A stretch of 64,000 nt of DNA from CAZRCG01 sp964598565. Its GTDB lineage: Bacteria > Bdellovibrionota > UBA2394. Positions 1 through 8,854 of the stretch are shown one piece after another. The notes beneath the pieces are model-generated. The model saw only the letters and a program-made list of their open reading frames with translations, searched no databases and was not told the DNA's origin. Each line of letters begins with the position of its first letter. The stretch's first letter is position 1. The stretch covers positions 62,001-126,000 of the forward strand of contig CAZRCG010000004.1 in assembly GCA_964598565.1 (NCBI GenBank). Direction: 5' to 3'. Position numbers and translations under genes: made by a program.

Positions 1-1
1 T

Positions 2-208
2 CTAGCCGAGGCAGCCGCGACTGCTGCCGTAGCGTTAGCCAAGGGCGAGCCAGTGGCCTCAGAAAATACGGTCGATAATCAAAGTGGAACGCCTGTGAAG
101 GTGGTCAATACGCCCGTTTATCCCATTACGATGGAGAATTTAGAAGAGAGAATTTTTAGCTCTGGATTTCACGATAGAGCGGCCGTGTTTGGTAAAAAAG
201 AAATGTGA
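2..208 (+). CDS. xylF: D-xylose-binding protein XylF, C-terminal end (partial)
   Basis: Only the last 68 codons are in the window, read in the frame beginning at base 2 and ending in TGA at 206-208. The translation contains AAVALAKGEPVASENTVDN and a later VVNTPVYPITMENLEE. This resembles the end of periplasmic D-xylose-binding proteins, where an AAVALAKGE helix is followed by a short hinge strand. The assignment rests mainly on the xylG and xylH genes that follow at once. The protein would deliver xylose to the XylGH complex from the periplasm. Its stop lies 28 bases before the preferred xylG start, so the three genes form one operon. Confidence 0.75.
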   Translation, partial: LAEAAATAAVALAKGEPVASENTVDNQSGTPVKVVNTPVYPITMENLEERIFSSGFHDRAAVFGKKEM

Positions 209-236
209 TCCACCTCTTTGTAGGAGATCGAATTTA

Positions 237-1757
237 GTGTCCGACTCGGCAGTTGTAGAGCTAAACCATATTTCTAAATCGTTTTCAGGAGTTCAGGCTC
301 TAAAGTCGGTTTCCTTGAAGGCGTATGCGGGTCGCTGCCTGGGTCTGGTCGGAGAGAATGGAGCCGGCAAATCGACTCTTATGAAAGTTCTTAGCGGGGT
401 TTGGCCCTATGGTGACTACGAAGGCAGCATTTTGTTGTCGGGGGAGCCGCAGAAGTTTTATGGGCCTCGCGATGCTAGAGATGCTGGCATTGCGATTATT
501 CATCAAGAGTTATCTCTGTTCGACGAACTTTCCGTCTATGAAAATGTCTGGATCTCCGACTTGCCAGCACGCTATGGCGTCTTAGCGAAGAAAGACGCGC
601 TCACGAAGGCAAAGGAGCTGCTCGATCGTTTTGATTTTCCGATTGATCCCGAAGAGAAGGTAAAAAATCTTCGCATGGGTGAGCGTCAGCTTGTTGAGAT
701 CGCTCGTGCTTTTACGAAGCCCGTTAAAGTACTTATTTTTGATGAGCCGACGTCTGCGTTGAGCGATAAAGAGATCGCTTCGCTCTTTAAGTTGATTCAT
801 GGGATTAAAGCGAAAGGCGTCGCATGTCTCTACATTTCACATAAGTTTCCTGAGATTCATGAACTCTGTGATGAAGTTGTCGTACTAAGAGACGGCGCAT
901 CAGTGGCTCATTTCACGGGAGATACTTTTAACGAATCCGATCTAATCGAAGCGATGGTTGGTCGTACGATTGAAAATATTTTTCCTCCTAAGAGAGATTT
1001 CGTAGAAGATCGCGAGACGATTCTTAAGGTAGAGGGTCTCTCTTACAACGATATGAAGTCCCAGAGGCCCTTGCTGAGAGATATTTCTTTCGATGTTCGC
1101 GAGGGAGAGATTTTTGGCATAGCTGGCCTCATGGGAAGTCGACGTACCGAACTCATATCGGCTCTGTTTGGCTCCTTGCAGGCCGCCAAAATTGAGGGGA
1201 CGATTTCGCTTTTTGGCAAAAAGGTAGACATTCTTTCGCCTAAAGATGCGATTCGCCATGGTCTTGCTTTGGTTACAGAAGATCGAAAGGGCTCAGGCTT
1301 GGTACTTGAAATGGGTGTCAAAGGTAATATGACCTTACCCATCTTGCAAAGGTTGTCGCGACTGTCGACTATACGACATATCGATGAGAGCCAATTGGTA
1401 AGCTACTATTTGAAGGTTCTTAGAATTAAAACGCCCAACGAAGACACGAAGGTCCGGCATCTTAGTGGGGGCAATCAGCAGAAAGTCATCATAGGGCGAT
1501 GGCTATCTACACAACCAAAGATTCTATTATTAGATGAACCTACTCGGGGCATCGATGTTTTGGCCAAAGCGGAAATCTATCACTTGATTCGAGATCTTGT
1601 AGACCAAGGTTTGACCTTGATCATTGTATCTTCCGAATTGCCTGAGATTGTGAGCTTGTCGGATCGTGTCTTGGTGATGAAAGAAGGGCGAGTTGCAGGT
1701 ATTTTGAAAGCGGGGGAGATTTCTCAAAAAGCCATCATGCAGAAGGCAGCCGCATAA
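237..1757 (+). CDS. xylG: D-xylose ABC importer ATP-binding protein XylG
   Basis: This is a double-ATPase subunit of the sugar-importer class, 506 residues from GTG at 237, close to the usual ~510. The first nucleotide-binding domain has Walker A GENGAGKSTL, the sugar-family block AGIAIIHQELSLFDELSV and Walker B VLIFDEPTSAL. The second has the expected degenerate Walker A (GLMGSRRTEL), signature LSGGNQQK and Walker B ILLLDEPTRGID. An open frame begins earlier at TTG 189, but that overlaps the xylF stop. TAGGAGA at 221-227 sits well for GTG 237. The SGVWPYGDYEG segment favours xylose XylG over ribose RbsA. The protein powers uptake through XylH. The gene's last codons are repeated just after the stop (see repeat). 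Confidence 0.9.
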   Translation: MSDSAVVELNHISKSFSGVQALKSVSLKAYAGRCLGLVGENGAGKSTLMKVLSGVWPYGDYEGSILLSGEPQKFYGPRDARDAGIAIIHQELSLFDELSVYENVWISDLPARYGVLAKKDALTKAKELLDRFDFPIDPEEKVKNLRMGERQLVEIARAFTKPVKVLIFDEPTSALSDKEIASLFKLIHGIKAKGVACLYISHKFPEIHELCDEVVVLRDGASVAHFTGDTFNESDLIEAMVGRTIENIFPPKRDFVEDRETILKVEGLSYNDMKSQRPLLRDISFDVREGEIFGIAGLMGSRRTELISALFGSLQAAKIEGTISLFGKKVDILSPKDAIRHGLALVTEDRKGSGLVLEMGVKGNMTLPILQRLSRLSTIRHIDESQLVSYYLKVLRIKTPNEDTKVRHLSGGNQQKVIIGRWLSTQPKILLLDEPTRGIDVLAKAEIYHLIRDLVDQGLTLIIVSSELPEIVSLSDRVLVMKEGRVAGILKAGEISQKAIMQKAAA

Positions 1758-1783
1758 TGCAGTTATGCAAAAGGCAGCCGCAT
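1737..1783. repeat. Tandem duplication over the xylG 3' end
   Basis: A 19-base word at 1737-1755 (ATGCAGAAGGCAGCCGCAT) recurs at 1765-1783 with one change (A for G), giving a 28-base period. The first copy encodes the last residues of XylG and its stop; the second is untranslated. It looks like a recent replication-slippage duplication. Confidence 0.85.
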
Positions 1784-1851
1784 TGTGCGTCTAGGGAATG
1801 TTGGTGGGTAAAGGGGGCAGAATGAGCGCAGTTCCTAAGGAGGTTATGGAA

Positions 1852-2988
1852 ATGACGAAAGTTACGGGCCCCATAGAGGTGAAGCGTAAGCCTGAAATTC
1901 AGTGGAATGTTTGGGTACCCGTGCTCACGCTATTGGCGTTGGGAATTTTCTTTTCTGTAGCCGAAGAGGCCTTTTTGTCGCAGAGAAATTTAACAAACCT
2001 CTCTCGGCAAGTATCCGTGAATTGCATTTTAGCATTTGGAATGACCTGCATCATTCTTTTGGGAGCCATTGATTTAAGTATTGGAAGTTTGTTGGCCTTG
2101 GGGTCTGTGGTGGCTGGCATCATGCAGGTAAACGTTGGTTTGTCGCATGGCGGTGTGACGGGAGCCTTGTTGACATTCGTAGCTGTTTTTGTCGCGTGTG
2201 GCTCAATCGGTGCCATGACTGGTGGATTTGTTGCCAAGTTTAAGATGCCTCCGTTTGTCGTGAGCTTAGGTGTATTTGTCATTGCGCGAGGATTAGCTCT
2301 TATTCTGAGTGGCGGGGCGATGATATCGCCGCTGAGCCACGAGTATCGCTGGGTGGGCAATAGCTTTGTGAGCCCGTTTCTTTCGAGCGTCGTTATTGTG
2401 TTGACAGCTCTCGTTTGGGCCGCGGCTGTCTGGTATTCCAAGCCTGCGTATCTTTGGGGTAAGCTTCTTGTTGTTACAGCCTTCGCAGGTGCCGCTCTTT
2501 GGGTTTTTGGCACCTATCAGGGAATTCCAATGCCTGTGGTTGCCATGTGTTTGGTATTTGCGGCAACTTACTTCTTTCTCAACCGAACCACCTACGGTCG
2601 ATTTGTTTACGCCATTGGAGGAAACCCTGAAGCAGCCCGGCTCTGTGGAATTCGGGTGCCCCTCGTTTTCTTTTTTACCTTTGTTTATATGGGTCTACTG
2701 GTCGGCCTTGCGGCCATCATTGAAGGGGGCCGCGTGGACGCAGGCGATCCCACGGCAGGAAATCTCTACGAGCTCGATGCGATTGCGGCGGTTGTTATTG
2801 GAGGAACCTCACTGCAAGGTGGAGTGGGGCGCGTGGGTGGTACTCTATTAGGCGCATTTCTCATGGGAACCATGAATAACGGAATGAGTCTCATGAACGT
2901 GCCGACCAATTGGCAGATGGTTATTAAGGGGCTCGTCATTATCTTTGCAGTTCTCACTGACGTCATTTCTAAGCGACATCATCGTTAA
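1852..2988 (+). CDS. xylH: D-xylose ABC importer permease XylH
   Basis: An inner-membrane permease of the BPD_transp_2 sugar family, 378 residues from ATG 1852. About ten hydrophobic segments are seen. Family blocks include AIDLSIGSLLALG near the N-terminus and YAIGGNPEAARLCGI, ELDAIAAVVIGGTSLQGG and NNGMSLMNVP towards the C-terminus, all close to E. coli XylH. Several in-frame starts exist (1798, 1822, 1846, 1852). A perfect AAGGAGG at 1837-1843 lies 8 bases before ATG 1852, which decides the start here, though ATG 1822 with a nearby G-run is possible. It forms the channel for xylose with XylG. No regulator gene for the operon is seen. Confidence 0.9.
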   Translation: MTKVTGPIEVKRKPEIQWNVWVPVLTLLALGIFFSVAEEAFLSQRNLTNLSRQVSVNCILAFGMTCIILLGAIDLSIGSLLALGSVVAGIMQVNVGLSHGGVTGALLTFVAVFVACGSIGAMTGGFVAKFKMPPFVVSLGVFVIARGLALILSGGAMISPLSHEYRWVGNSFVSPFLSSVVIVLTALVWAAAVWYSKPAYLWGKLLVVTAFAGAALWVFGTYQGIPMPVVAMCLVFAATYFFLNRTTYGRFVYAIGGNPEAARLCGIRVPLVFFFTFVYMGLLVGLAAIIEGGRVDAGDPTAGNLYELDAIAAVVIGGTSLQGGVGRVGGTLLGAFLMGTMNNGMSLMNVPTNWQMVIKGLVIIFAVLTDVISKRHHR

Positions 2989-3309
2989 TGGTTCCACCGG
3001 ATCAAAAACAAAATATTTTAACAGAAGCTTAAGGGGAACTCTCTTTTTAGAGCAGCAAAAAGGACAGTCATTTCATCCATCGTAATGTATCGCATTGACA
3101 ACAGCTTACAATTTGGAGGCCAATGCTTGCTAAGAACGCTTTCGATAGGCTGTTATTTGACTTTAAATGGCTTTAAAGGCGCTTATTGAATCAAGGCCCT
3201 GACCCCATTGACTCATCTCAAGATCGTGCTAGAAACACCCTTAAATGAGGGGCAATCGAGTGATCTCGAAAGCCTCGTGGGTCCCCCAATCTTAAGGAGT
3301 ATTAGACTT
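2989..3309. other. Intergenic region xylH to outer-membrane barrel gene
   Basis: About 320 bases without a convincing gene. An AT-rich stretch follows xylH with no clear U-tailed terminator. TTGACA- and TTGACT-like hexamers occur, but no well-spaced -10 box could be paired with them. An open frame from 3208 into the next gene is an N-terminal over-extension of that gene. An AAGGAG ribosome-binding site lies at about 3293-3298. Confidence 0.5.
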
Positions 3310-4383
3310 ATGAAGTATTCAATTATTGTAGCTACATTGGCTATGGGAGTGTCTGGCGTTCAGGCCCAATCTGCCAGTGAGTCAACCGCATCGTTAACGG
3401 TTTCAACCCCTGAAACCTTTACAATTAGTCCGTCCATTGCCAGCGGCGTGCGTACTAAAAGCGAAGGAAAAATCACGGGTGGCGGCGGTGCCACAACGGT
3501 TGGTCCTTTCGTAAGACCGGCAGCAGCGCTTAACCTTAAAAATTCCAAAGCTTCCGCAACACTTGCTTACGAATTTGAAGCGTCTTCGGCCATGGGCTTA
3601 GGGGCGAACAAAGATTCGATGAGTCAAAATTTGTTTTATCAGCACAAGCCTGCGCTTATCGTGTCGGGCGGTATTTTGCCTGACTGGAAGCTTTTGGGCT
3701 TTTTAGAAATGCGTTGGAAGTTCGATAACGGTAACCGTAACAATAGCGAAAGTGACATCAATTTAATTCCAGAAATCGAATATGCCGTAACCCGCAATGT
3801 AAGCGTTTCAGCGGGCTATTGGATGCAGCGCTTCTCAAGTTTTGAAGGCGAGCCTAACGTGAGCGAAGCAGATCCTACCAGAGGCCGAGCGGCGATGGAG
3901 AGAGCTAAAGCGGCGATTGAAAAAAACGGAGCACAGGCCGCGGATTTGCCACGACAAGCTAAATATGCCGTATCCGATTCAGCGGTGGGTGAAAAGCCAA
4001 CCTCCACTTTGCACGCTGGGCTTGTTACCACTCGAATTAAGATGGGCGATCAAAAACTGACCACCTATTTCAGAGCTGGCAAGCGAGCTAGCAATGTCAT
4101 TAATGAGACAACCTACAACTATCGCTTTCAAACGCATCTTGATTTTGTAACCGGCGTTGAAGGGCTTACGGGCGCCGTTCGGTACCGATTAAATATTGAA
4201 GATAAAAAGAATAGCAAAGATTACAAGTACTATAACCTAGGCTTGGTAGATCTAAGCTATGCCCTCACGGATAACTGGGCTCTCAACCTTTCGAATGAAT
4301 TTGTGGCGACTCAGACGTCTGTTAAGACCGATAAAGCTTCCTTTGAGAATGAAAACTATATCGGCGCAACATTTACGTTTTAA
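3310..4383 (+). CDS. Outer-membrane beta-barrel protein (unknown)
   Basis: A 357-residue exported protein. ATG 3310, preceded by AAGGAG, starts a signal peptide (MKYSIIVATLAMGVSGVQAQ) with likely cleavage after AQA/AQ. The mature part has many alternating polar/hydrophobic strands, aromatic girdle-like residues (NLFYQHKP, LEMRWKFDNG, YNYRFQTHLDFV) and ends in GATFTF, with the C-terminal phenylalanine typical of proteins inserted by BamA. A central insert near residues 170-210 is charged and Ala/Glu-rich (AAMERAKAAIEKNG) and may be a loop or short helix. The specific family was not recognised. It is followed by a strong terminator, so it is the last gene of its unit. It could be a porin or a structural barrel, and nothing ties it firmly to xylose uptake. 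Confidence 0.8.
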   Translation: MKYSIIVATLAMGVSGVQAQSASESTASLTVSTPETFTISPSIASGVRTKSEGKITGGGGATTVGPFVRPAAALNLKNSKASATLAYEFEASSAMGLGANKDSMSQNLFYQHKPALIVSGGILPDWKLLGFLEMRWKFDNGNRNNSESDINLIPEIEYAVTRNVSVSAGYWMQRFSSFEGEPNVSEADPTRGRAAMERAKAAIEKNGAQAADLPRQAKYAVSDSAVGEKPTSTLHAGLVTTRIKMGDQKLTTYFRAGKRASNVINETTYNYRFQTHLDFVTGVEGLTGAVRYRLNIEDKKNSKDYKYYNLGLVDLSYALTDNWALNLSNEFVATQTSVKTDKASFENENYIGATFTF

Positions 4384-4436
4384 TTGATTCAAATCCTTCG
4401 TCGGATGAATCAACTTGGAGCTGAAAGGCTCCATAA

Positions 4437-4467
4437 AGGCCCCCGCGAAAGCAGGGGCCTTTTTTTT
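4437..4467 (+). terminator. Rho-independent terminator
   Basis: AGGCCCC and GGGGCCT pair around an inner GC/GC pair capped by a GAAA tetraloop, followed by eight T residues (4460-4467). It ends transcription of the barrel gene. Confidence 0.92.
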
Positions 4468-4496
4468 GATGTCATTCTGTTGTCTTCACGGCCTGT

Positions 4497-5678
4497 ATGA
4501 GCTCAGATAGCACCATGAAAAAGGTCTTAGTCGCCATGAGTGGGGGAGTCGACTCCTCGGTAGCAGCTTTGCTCTTGCAACGTGCTGGCTACGACGTGGT
4601 GGGCATCACCTTTCAGCTCTATGACTACGCACGCGCCAATCGCGAAGGTGGTAAGGGGGGCTGTTGTTCGTTAGAAGATGTGAGCGATGCTCGTGAAGTT
4701 TGTCATCGTCTCGGTATTCAACATTTTCTGGTGGACTCTCGAGAGCGCTTTAAAAAGCGAGTTGTCGACTATTTCACAGAGACGTACCGCCAAGGGCTGA
4801 CGCCTAATCCGTGTGTGGCTTGCAATACGTTTATCAAATTTGATGAGCTCGACGAGTATCGGGCCAGCATTGGCGCCGATTTTATTGCCACGGGTCACTA
4901 TGTAGACACCGAGAAACGAGGCGATCGCCTTTACTTGAAGGCGGCAAAAGATCCGCTCAAAGATCAGTCCTATTTTTTGGTAGGGATGAAGCGATCGTTC
5001 TTAGATAAGGCTCTTTTTCCGATAGCGCCCTATACAAAAGACGAGGTGCGGACCATGGCAGAAAGCGCGGGCATGCCTATTAGTACGAAGCGGGATTCCA
5101 TGGAAATTTGTTTTATTCCTCAAAATGACTACCGGCACTTTTTAAAGACCACGGCGGGATTCGCAGACGTAGAAGGCGAGATCGTCAATCGAAAGGGCGA
5201 AGTCCTGGGAAAACATCGAGGCTTTCATCACTTTACGATTGGCCAAAAAAAGGGCCTGGCTGATTTTGGAATCCATCATCACTATGTGGCGAGCCTTGAA
5301 GCCCATACTAACCGAGTTATTGTCGACCGGGATGAGGGTCTTTTTCAAGACTCTTTTTGGTTTCAGGCGATCGACCGCGAGGCCTTAAGCGAGCATCTGA
5401 AAAGGCCTCTGCAAGTCAAGGTGCGAAGTCGCTCCAAAGCCGTTTGTGCTCAAATAACCGAACTTAAGTCTGATGGCAGTGGACGGGTTGAGTTTGAAGA
5501 AGCTCAACGAGCTCTTAGCCCGGGGCAGTTTGCCGTATTTTATGATGGGGACCTTTTAGTTGGAGGTGGCCCAATTCTTAAGCGTATGTCAGAATTCAGC
5601 CATGGGGAACGAGAAGGTGAGCCTCGAAAAAATTCAGAAACTCCTCGAGATGCGATTCTCGAATATCGAGCTTCTTGA
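4497..5678 (+). CDS. mnmA: tRNA-specific 2-thiouridylase MnmA
   Basis: MnmA makes 2-thiouridine at the wobble base of Lys, Glu and Gln tRNAs, using sulfur passed to it as persulfide. The N-terminal PP-loop motif is SGGVDSSV. The first catalytic cysteine is in PNPCVACN and the second in SMEICFIP, as in the family. The blocks FIATGHYV, KDQSYFL and FTIGQKKGL are also characteristic. The product is 393 residues from ATG 4497. ATG 4515 (MKKVLVAMSGG) is an equally credible start, six codons on. The last ~25 residues (after LKRMSEF) are low in family similarity and overlap rnc in another frame. The overlap suggests coupled expression of the two RNA-processing genes. Confidence 0.95.
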   Translation: MSSDSTMKKVLVAMSGGVDSSVAALLLQRAGYDVVGITFQLYDYARANREGGKGGCCSLEDVSDAREVCHRLGIQHFLVDSRERFKKRVVDYFTETYRQGLTPNPCVACNTFIKFDELDEYRASIGADFIATGHYVDTEKRGDRLYLKAAKDPLKDQSYFLVGMKRSFLDKALFPIAPYTKDEVRTMAESAGMPISTKRDSMEICFIPQNDYRHFLKTTAGFADVEGEIVNRKGEVLGKHRGFHHFTIGQKKGLADFGIHHHYVASLEAHTNRVIVDRDEGLFQDSFWFQAIDREALSEHLKRPLQVKVRSRSKAVCAQITELKSDGSGRVEFEEAQRALSPGQFAVFYDGDLLVGGGPILKRMSEFSHGEREGEPRKNSETPRDAILEYRAS

Positions 5679-6366
5679 AATAGCATTAACGCATTCGTCG
5701 TATGTTCATGAAAAGAAGCTGTCGGTGGCTTGCAGTAATGAGCGGTTGGAGTTTTTAGGCGATGCGGTTTTAAATCTCTGTATTGCCGAACTGTTGATTA
5801 AAAGATTTCCGGAAGAATCTGAAGGAAAGCTCTCGAAGCGACGAGCATCCCTGGTTAATCAAAAGAGCTTGGCCGACTTGGCAAAACGACTCAATCTCGG
5901 AGATCTTCTACGATTTGGCAAGGGCGAAGAAAAGACCGGGGGTAGAACCAAAGAGTCAGTTCTGGCCGATGCTTACGAAGCTCTCTTAGGGGCTCTTTAT
6001 CTTGATAAAGGCCTTCAACAGGCGAGCGAGAGGGTTCAGAGCGACTTTTCTCAGCTCTTAGAAGCCGCTACGTCAGAGGATTTTAAGACTAAACTTCAGG
6101 AAACAGTGCAGAAATATTTACAGCGCTCTCCTCGGTATGTCTTATTGACCGAGTCAGGGCCAGATCATGAAAAGGTCTTTGAGGTTCATATTGAAATTTT
6201 AGGTCATGTTCTCGGAAAGGGCCGAGGTCGCTCTAAGAGGCTGGCCGAGCAGGAAGCAGCGCGCGAGGCCCTCTCAAAGATAAGCGAAACGTTGATGAAA
6301 GAAATCAAGGGCAGTTCCAAACTTGGACGAACGAGTTCCCCTGTGAAAGGGAAGTCCGCCTTATGA
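5602..6366 (+). CDS. rnc: Ribonuclease III
   Basis: RNase III cleaves double-stranded RNA in rRNA maturation and mRNA turnover. The protein has 254 residues from ATG 5602. The RNase III domain shows the signature NERLEFLGDAVLNL with its catalytic acidic residues, and the second acidic site in VLADAYEALLGALYLD. The C-terminal double-stranded-RNA-binding domain begins at KTKLQETVQKYLQ and ends with the basic GKGRGRSKRLAEQEAA. It starts inside the 3' end of mnmA (about 77 bases overlap). GTG 5617 is an alternative start. Its stop overlaps the next gene as ATGA, so mnmA, rnc and the lipoprotein gene are likely co-transcribed. Confidence 0.95.
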   Translation: MGNEKVSLEKIQKLLEMRFSNIELLEIALTHSSYVHEKKLSVACSNERLEFLGDAVLNLCIAELLIKRFPEESEGKLSKRRASLVNQKSLADLAKRLNLGDLLRFGKGEEKTGGRTKESVLADAYEALLGALYLDKGLQQASERVQSDFSQLLEAATSEDFKTKLQETVQKYLQRSPRYVLLTESGPDHEKVFEVHIEILGHVLGKGRGRSKRLAEQEAAREALSKISETLMKEIKGSSKLGRTSSPVKGKSAL

Positions 6367-7583
6367 AGGAATTACAGCCGGCTCTCTTGTCTGTCTTCTT
6401 GATGGTGGTGGCCTTAGGGGGATGCGCTGCGAATTCCTCAAGTGGGGGTTCGTCAACTCCGGGTTCTACATCTACAAGTTTTACAAGGCCGAGTGGTCTT
6501 CAGGTGGCTGCCGATTCATCGCTTGGGGTGGCTCATGGTCTTATCATCGGTCGGTTTAATGACGACGATTACAACGATATTGTCATGCTCACATCGTCAG
6601 GAGCTTATCTCTACTTAAATCAACTGGGGTCTTCCTGGGTACGCTCGGCGGTGGCTGGCACCGAGAGCTTGAATATCGAAGCGGGGGACAAGGGCGATAT
6701 TGATGTGGGGGATGAAGGCAATAGCAATGCGGATTCGTCGGGAGTTGACGACCTAATCTTATCGCAGCAAAACTCGAATGTGCATCTGCTTCAAAACGAC
6801 GGCTCTGGTAATTTCACCGTGCGCAGCAGTTATCCGTCTATCGAAGACGTCTCGGGTCTTGCGTATGCCACTAAAGCGGCAGCAAGCGCCGGCACCAAAG
6901 GCTTTGCGTTTGTGGGGTTAAATTCATCTACGCATTATGCGCTTCGCCAATCTGATCTTCTATGGGATCCCAGCCCCTTTGATGTGACGCTAGCCCAACC
7001 TCTTGCCGGGGCCGCCAATGTGCGTGTGGGACGTGGAGATTTTAATCAAGATTCCGTGACTGATTTTCTACTTGTGCCCACCGTAGGTAACTTAAATCTT
7101 TTAGCTATAAAAAATACGACGGATACAAGCCTTTCGCTTGGCGCCACCATAACAAGATCGCTTACCGATGGAATTAGCGGCTTTGCCATTGCCGATATCA
7201 ATTCGGATTCTCGACCGGATATTCTCCTGGCCACCACAGCAGGCTTAGAACTTTTGCTGGCAACCGATTCTTTTGTCTGGGAATCCAGTGATCTTGTGAA
7301 TCCCACCAATTTTTCGACGATTGGAAACTCTGTCGCTGTTGCTGACTTCACAGGAGATGGCAATGCGGATATTTACTTGGGTCGAAGTGCGGGCAGCGGT
7401 GAGCTCTACAGTCAAACGGGGTCGTTGATATTTCAAGATATTACATCAGCCGCCTTTGGTAGTTCGAGTCAGGGGTCTACCTCATTTCGAGTATATGCGG
7501 CAGATCTCAACAACGATTCTGAGATGGATATTATTGAGCTTTCATCGGCAGGAAGAATCAACGTTCATATTAACAGTCGCTGA
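6363..7583 (+). CDS. FG-GAP/VCBS-repeat lipoprotein
   Basis: A 406-residue lipoprotein with a signal peptide ending in the lipobox LGGC (cysteine near residue 21), then a Ser/Gly/Thr-rich linker. The body contains at least five FG-GAP/VCBS-like calcium-loop repeats: GRFNDDDYNDIVML, GRGDFNQDSVTDFLLV, AIADINSDSRPDILLA, AVADFTGDGNADIYLG and YAADLNNDSEMDIIEL. Such repeats build a beta-propeller resembling the integrin alpha head. The protein should sit on the outer membrane, perhaps binding a surface or another protein; the ligand is unknown. ATG 6363 overlaps the rnc stop by four bases, an odd partner for a surface protein and probably only operon read-through. Confidence 0.85.
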   Translation: MKELQPALLSVFLMVVALGGCAANSSSGGSSTPGSTSTSFTRPSGLQVAADSSLGVAHGLIIGRFNDDDYNDIVMLTSSGAYLYLNQLGSSWVRSAVAGTESLNIEAGDKGDIDVGDEGNSNADSSGVDDLILSQQNSNVHLLQNDGSGNFTVRSSYPSIEDVSGLAYATKAAASAGTKGFAFVGLNSSTHYALRQSDLLWDPSPFDVTLAQPLAGAANVRVGRGDFNQDSVTDFLLVPTVGNLNLLAIKNTTDTSLSLGATITRSLTDGISGFAIADINSDSRPDILLATTAGLELLLATDSFVWESSDLVNPTNFSTIGNSVAVADFTGDGNADIYLGRSAGSGELYSQTGSLIFQDITSAAFGSSSQGSTSFRVYAADLNNDSEMDIIELSSAGRINVHINSR

Positions 7584-7637
7584 GCATCTATATTAACAAT
7601 CGGGAAGCAGCTATATTAGCAATTGCCGAGAGTTGTC
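7569..7637. repeat. Three degenerate 23-bp tandem repeats at a gene 3' end
   Basis: The word ATTAAC/ATTAGC recurs at 7569, 7592 and 7615 with an exact 23-base period and similar flanks (AGTCG, AATCG, AATTG). The first copy encodes the C-terminal residues of the FG-GAP lipoprotein; the rest is untranslated. The array lies between two convergent genes. Confidence 0.7.
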
Positions 7638-8802
7638 AGCGAATTTTGGCTATATGAAGTTTTCGCATGATGCCTTGAGATGAGAGCGCCACGATATGCT
7701 TGTCGTCTGTTGCAATGGGCGAAGACCAAAAGGCGGTTTCGGTCGAAGGTCTTTGGGCGACAAGCTCCCCGTGAATCGAAAGAACAATGATCTCGCCAGA
7801 AGTCGTGGTCAGCCAAATATGGTTATCATGAATCAGTGGTTTATGGGCCAAACCACGCGGGGTCTGGTAGGACCAAACTTCGAAACCCGTCGACTCATCG
7901 AGAGCGTAGATTTTTCCATCTCGGGCACTTACATAAAAGAGCCCCCCAGCATAGAGAGCGGGCGCGTATAGTGAGAGGCGTTTTTCCCACAGCAATTTCT
8001 TTGACCCTTTCGTAGATCTCCAAGCGCGTAAAGGCCCTGCAAAAGAAGATGCCACGAGAGTTTGATCATCTGAATAAATAGACTTTATATCGTTTAGGCT
8101 CATGGCCGAACTTGCAGACTCGAGAAAAATCTCTGACCATTGTTGATCGCCCGAACGAGGATCGATCGCCTGCAGCTGGCCAGAGGGAAATCCCGTGATG
8201 ACAAGCCCCAAAAATGTTTGCGGCCCGCCATGCCCCACGAGACTCGATGTCACTCGTTGGGGATCGCTCTGCTGCCAACGCCACGCACCTGTATGCTTGT
8301 CGTAGGCTTGTACAGTGCCGCCTGAGGACACAGCCACAATGAGGTCATTCACTAACAGTGGCTTCGCAATGAATAGACCTTTCGAAATGGCTTGCCAGCG
8401 GACAAGTCCCGATTCAGCGTCGACAGCATAGAGGCGGCCTTCAGAGTCACCTCCAAAAACAGTTTGACCATCGCTGGTCCATGCACCCTGAGGTATTCCG
8501 TCTAGCTTTGTTTTGTCGAGTATTTCGCCCGTTCGTAAAGATCGTTTCTCTAAGTAGGGCTCCTCCGCTCCAAGAAAGACAGAGTTCCCAACAACGAGTG
8601 GCTCCGAAAAGGTCGAGCGTTGATGTCGCACCAAAGCGCTGGAATCAGGACCTACCTTAACCGTCCATTGGGCTAAAATTTTATAGGAGTCTACGGACTC
8701 TCTGGTCGAGTCTGTTTCCATAGCCGCTAAGCTAAAAACATTTAAGCCAAATACATTGATGCCAAGAACAAGCGCTAAGGTCGAAACTCGAGACAGTCGC
8801 AT
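7636..8802 (-). CDS. PQQ-type beta-propeller protein, BamB-like
   Basis: A 388-residue exported protein. A hydrophobic N-terminal signal (STLALVLGINVFGLNVFSLA) precedes repeated PQQ-propeller blades: GRLYAVDAESGLVRWQ, GTVQAYDKHTGAWRWQ, GQLQAIDPRSGDQQWS and GKIYALDESTGFEVWS. Length and blade number match BamB of the outer-membrane assembly machine, but there is no lipobox cysteine and no bam gene nearby. It lies 52 bases downstream of the type IV secretion-like operon on the same strand. It could therefore be a periplasmic scaffold for that system, or an unrelated propeller. The fold is clear, the role is not. Confidence 0.8.
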   Translation of the reverse strand: MRLSRVSTLALVLGINVFGLNVFSLAAMETDSTRESVDSYKILAQWTVKVGPDSSALVRHQRSTFSEPLVVGNSVFLGAEEPYLEKRSLRTGEILDKTKLDGIPQGAWTSDGQTVFGGDSEGRLYAVDAESGLVRWQAISKGLFIAKPLLVNDLIVAVSSGGTVQAYDKHTGAWRWQQSDPQRVTSSLVGHGGPQTFLGLVITGFPSGQLQAIDPRSGDQQWSEIFLESASSAMSLNDIKSIYSDDQTLVASSFAGPLRAWRSTKGSKKLLWEKRLSLYAPALYAGGLFYVSARDGKIYALDESTGFEVWSYQTPRGLAHKPLIHDNHIWLTTTSGEIIVLSIHGELVAQRPSTETAFWSSPIATDDKHIVALSSQGIMRKLHIAKIR

Positions 8803-8854
8803 ACCCTCATTTTTAGGGAACCCACGATCTCAAGTAAATCTCAAAGGCGATTTT

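Noticed and set aside
1899..2513. 204-codon minus-strand frame inside xylH
   Set aside because: Shadow of a well-identified permease gene; composition is Thr/Pro/Asn-rich without protein-like features.
3112..3132. Sigma-54-like TTGGAGGCCAATGCTTGCT upstream of the barrel gene
   Set aside because: The GG and GC dinucleotides are 12 bases apart, not ten, so it fails the key spacing.
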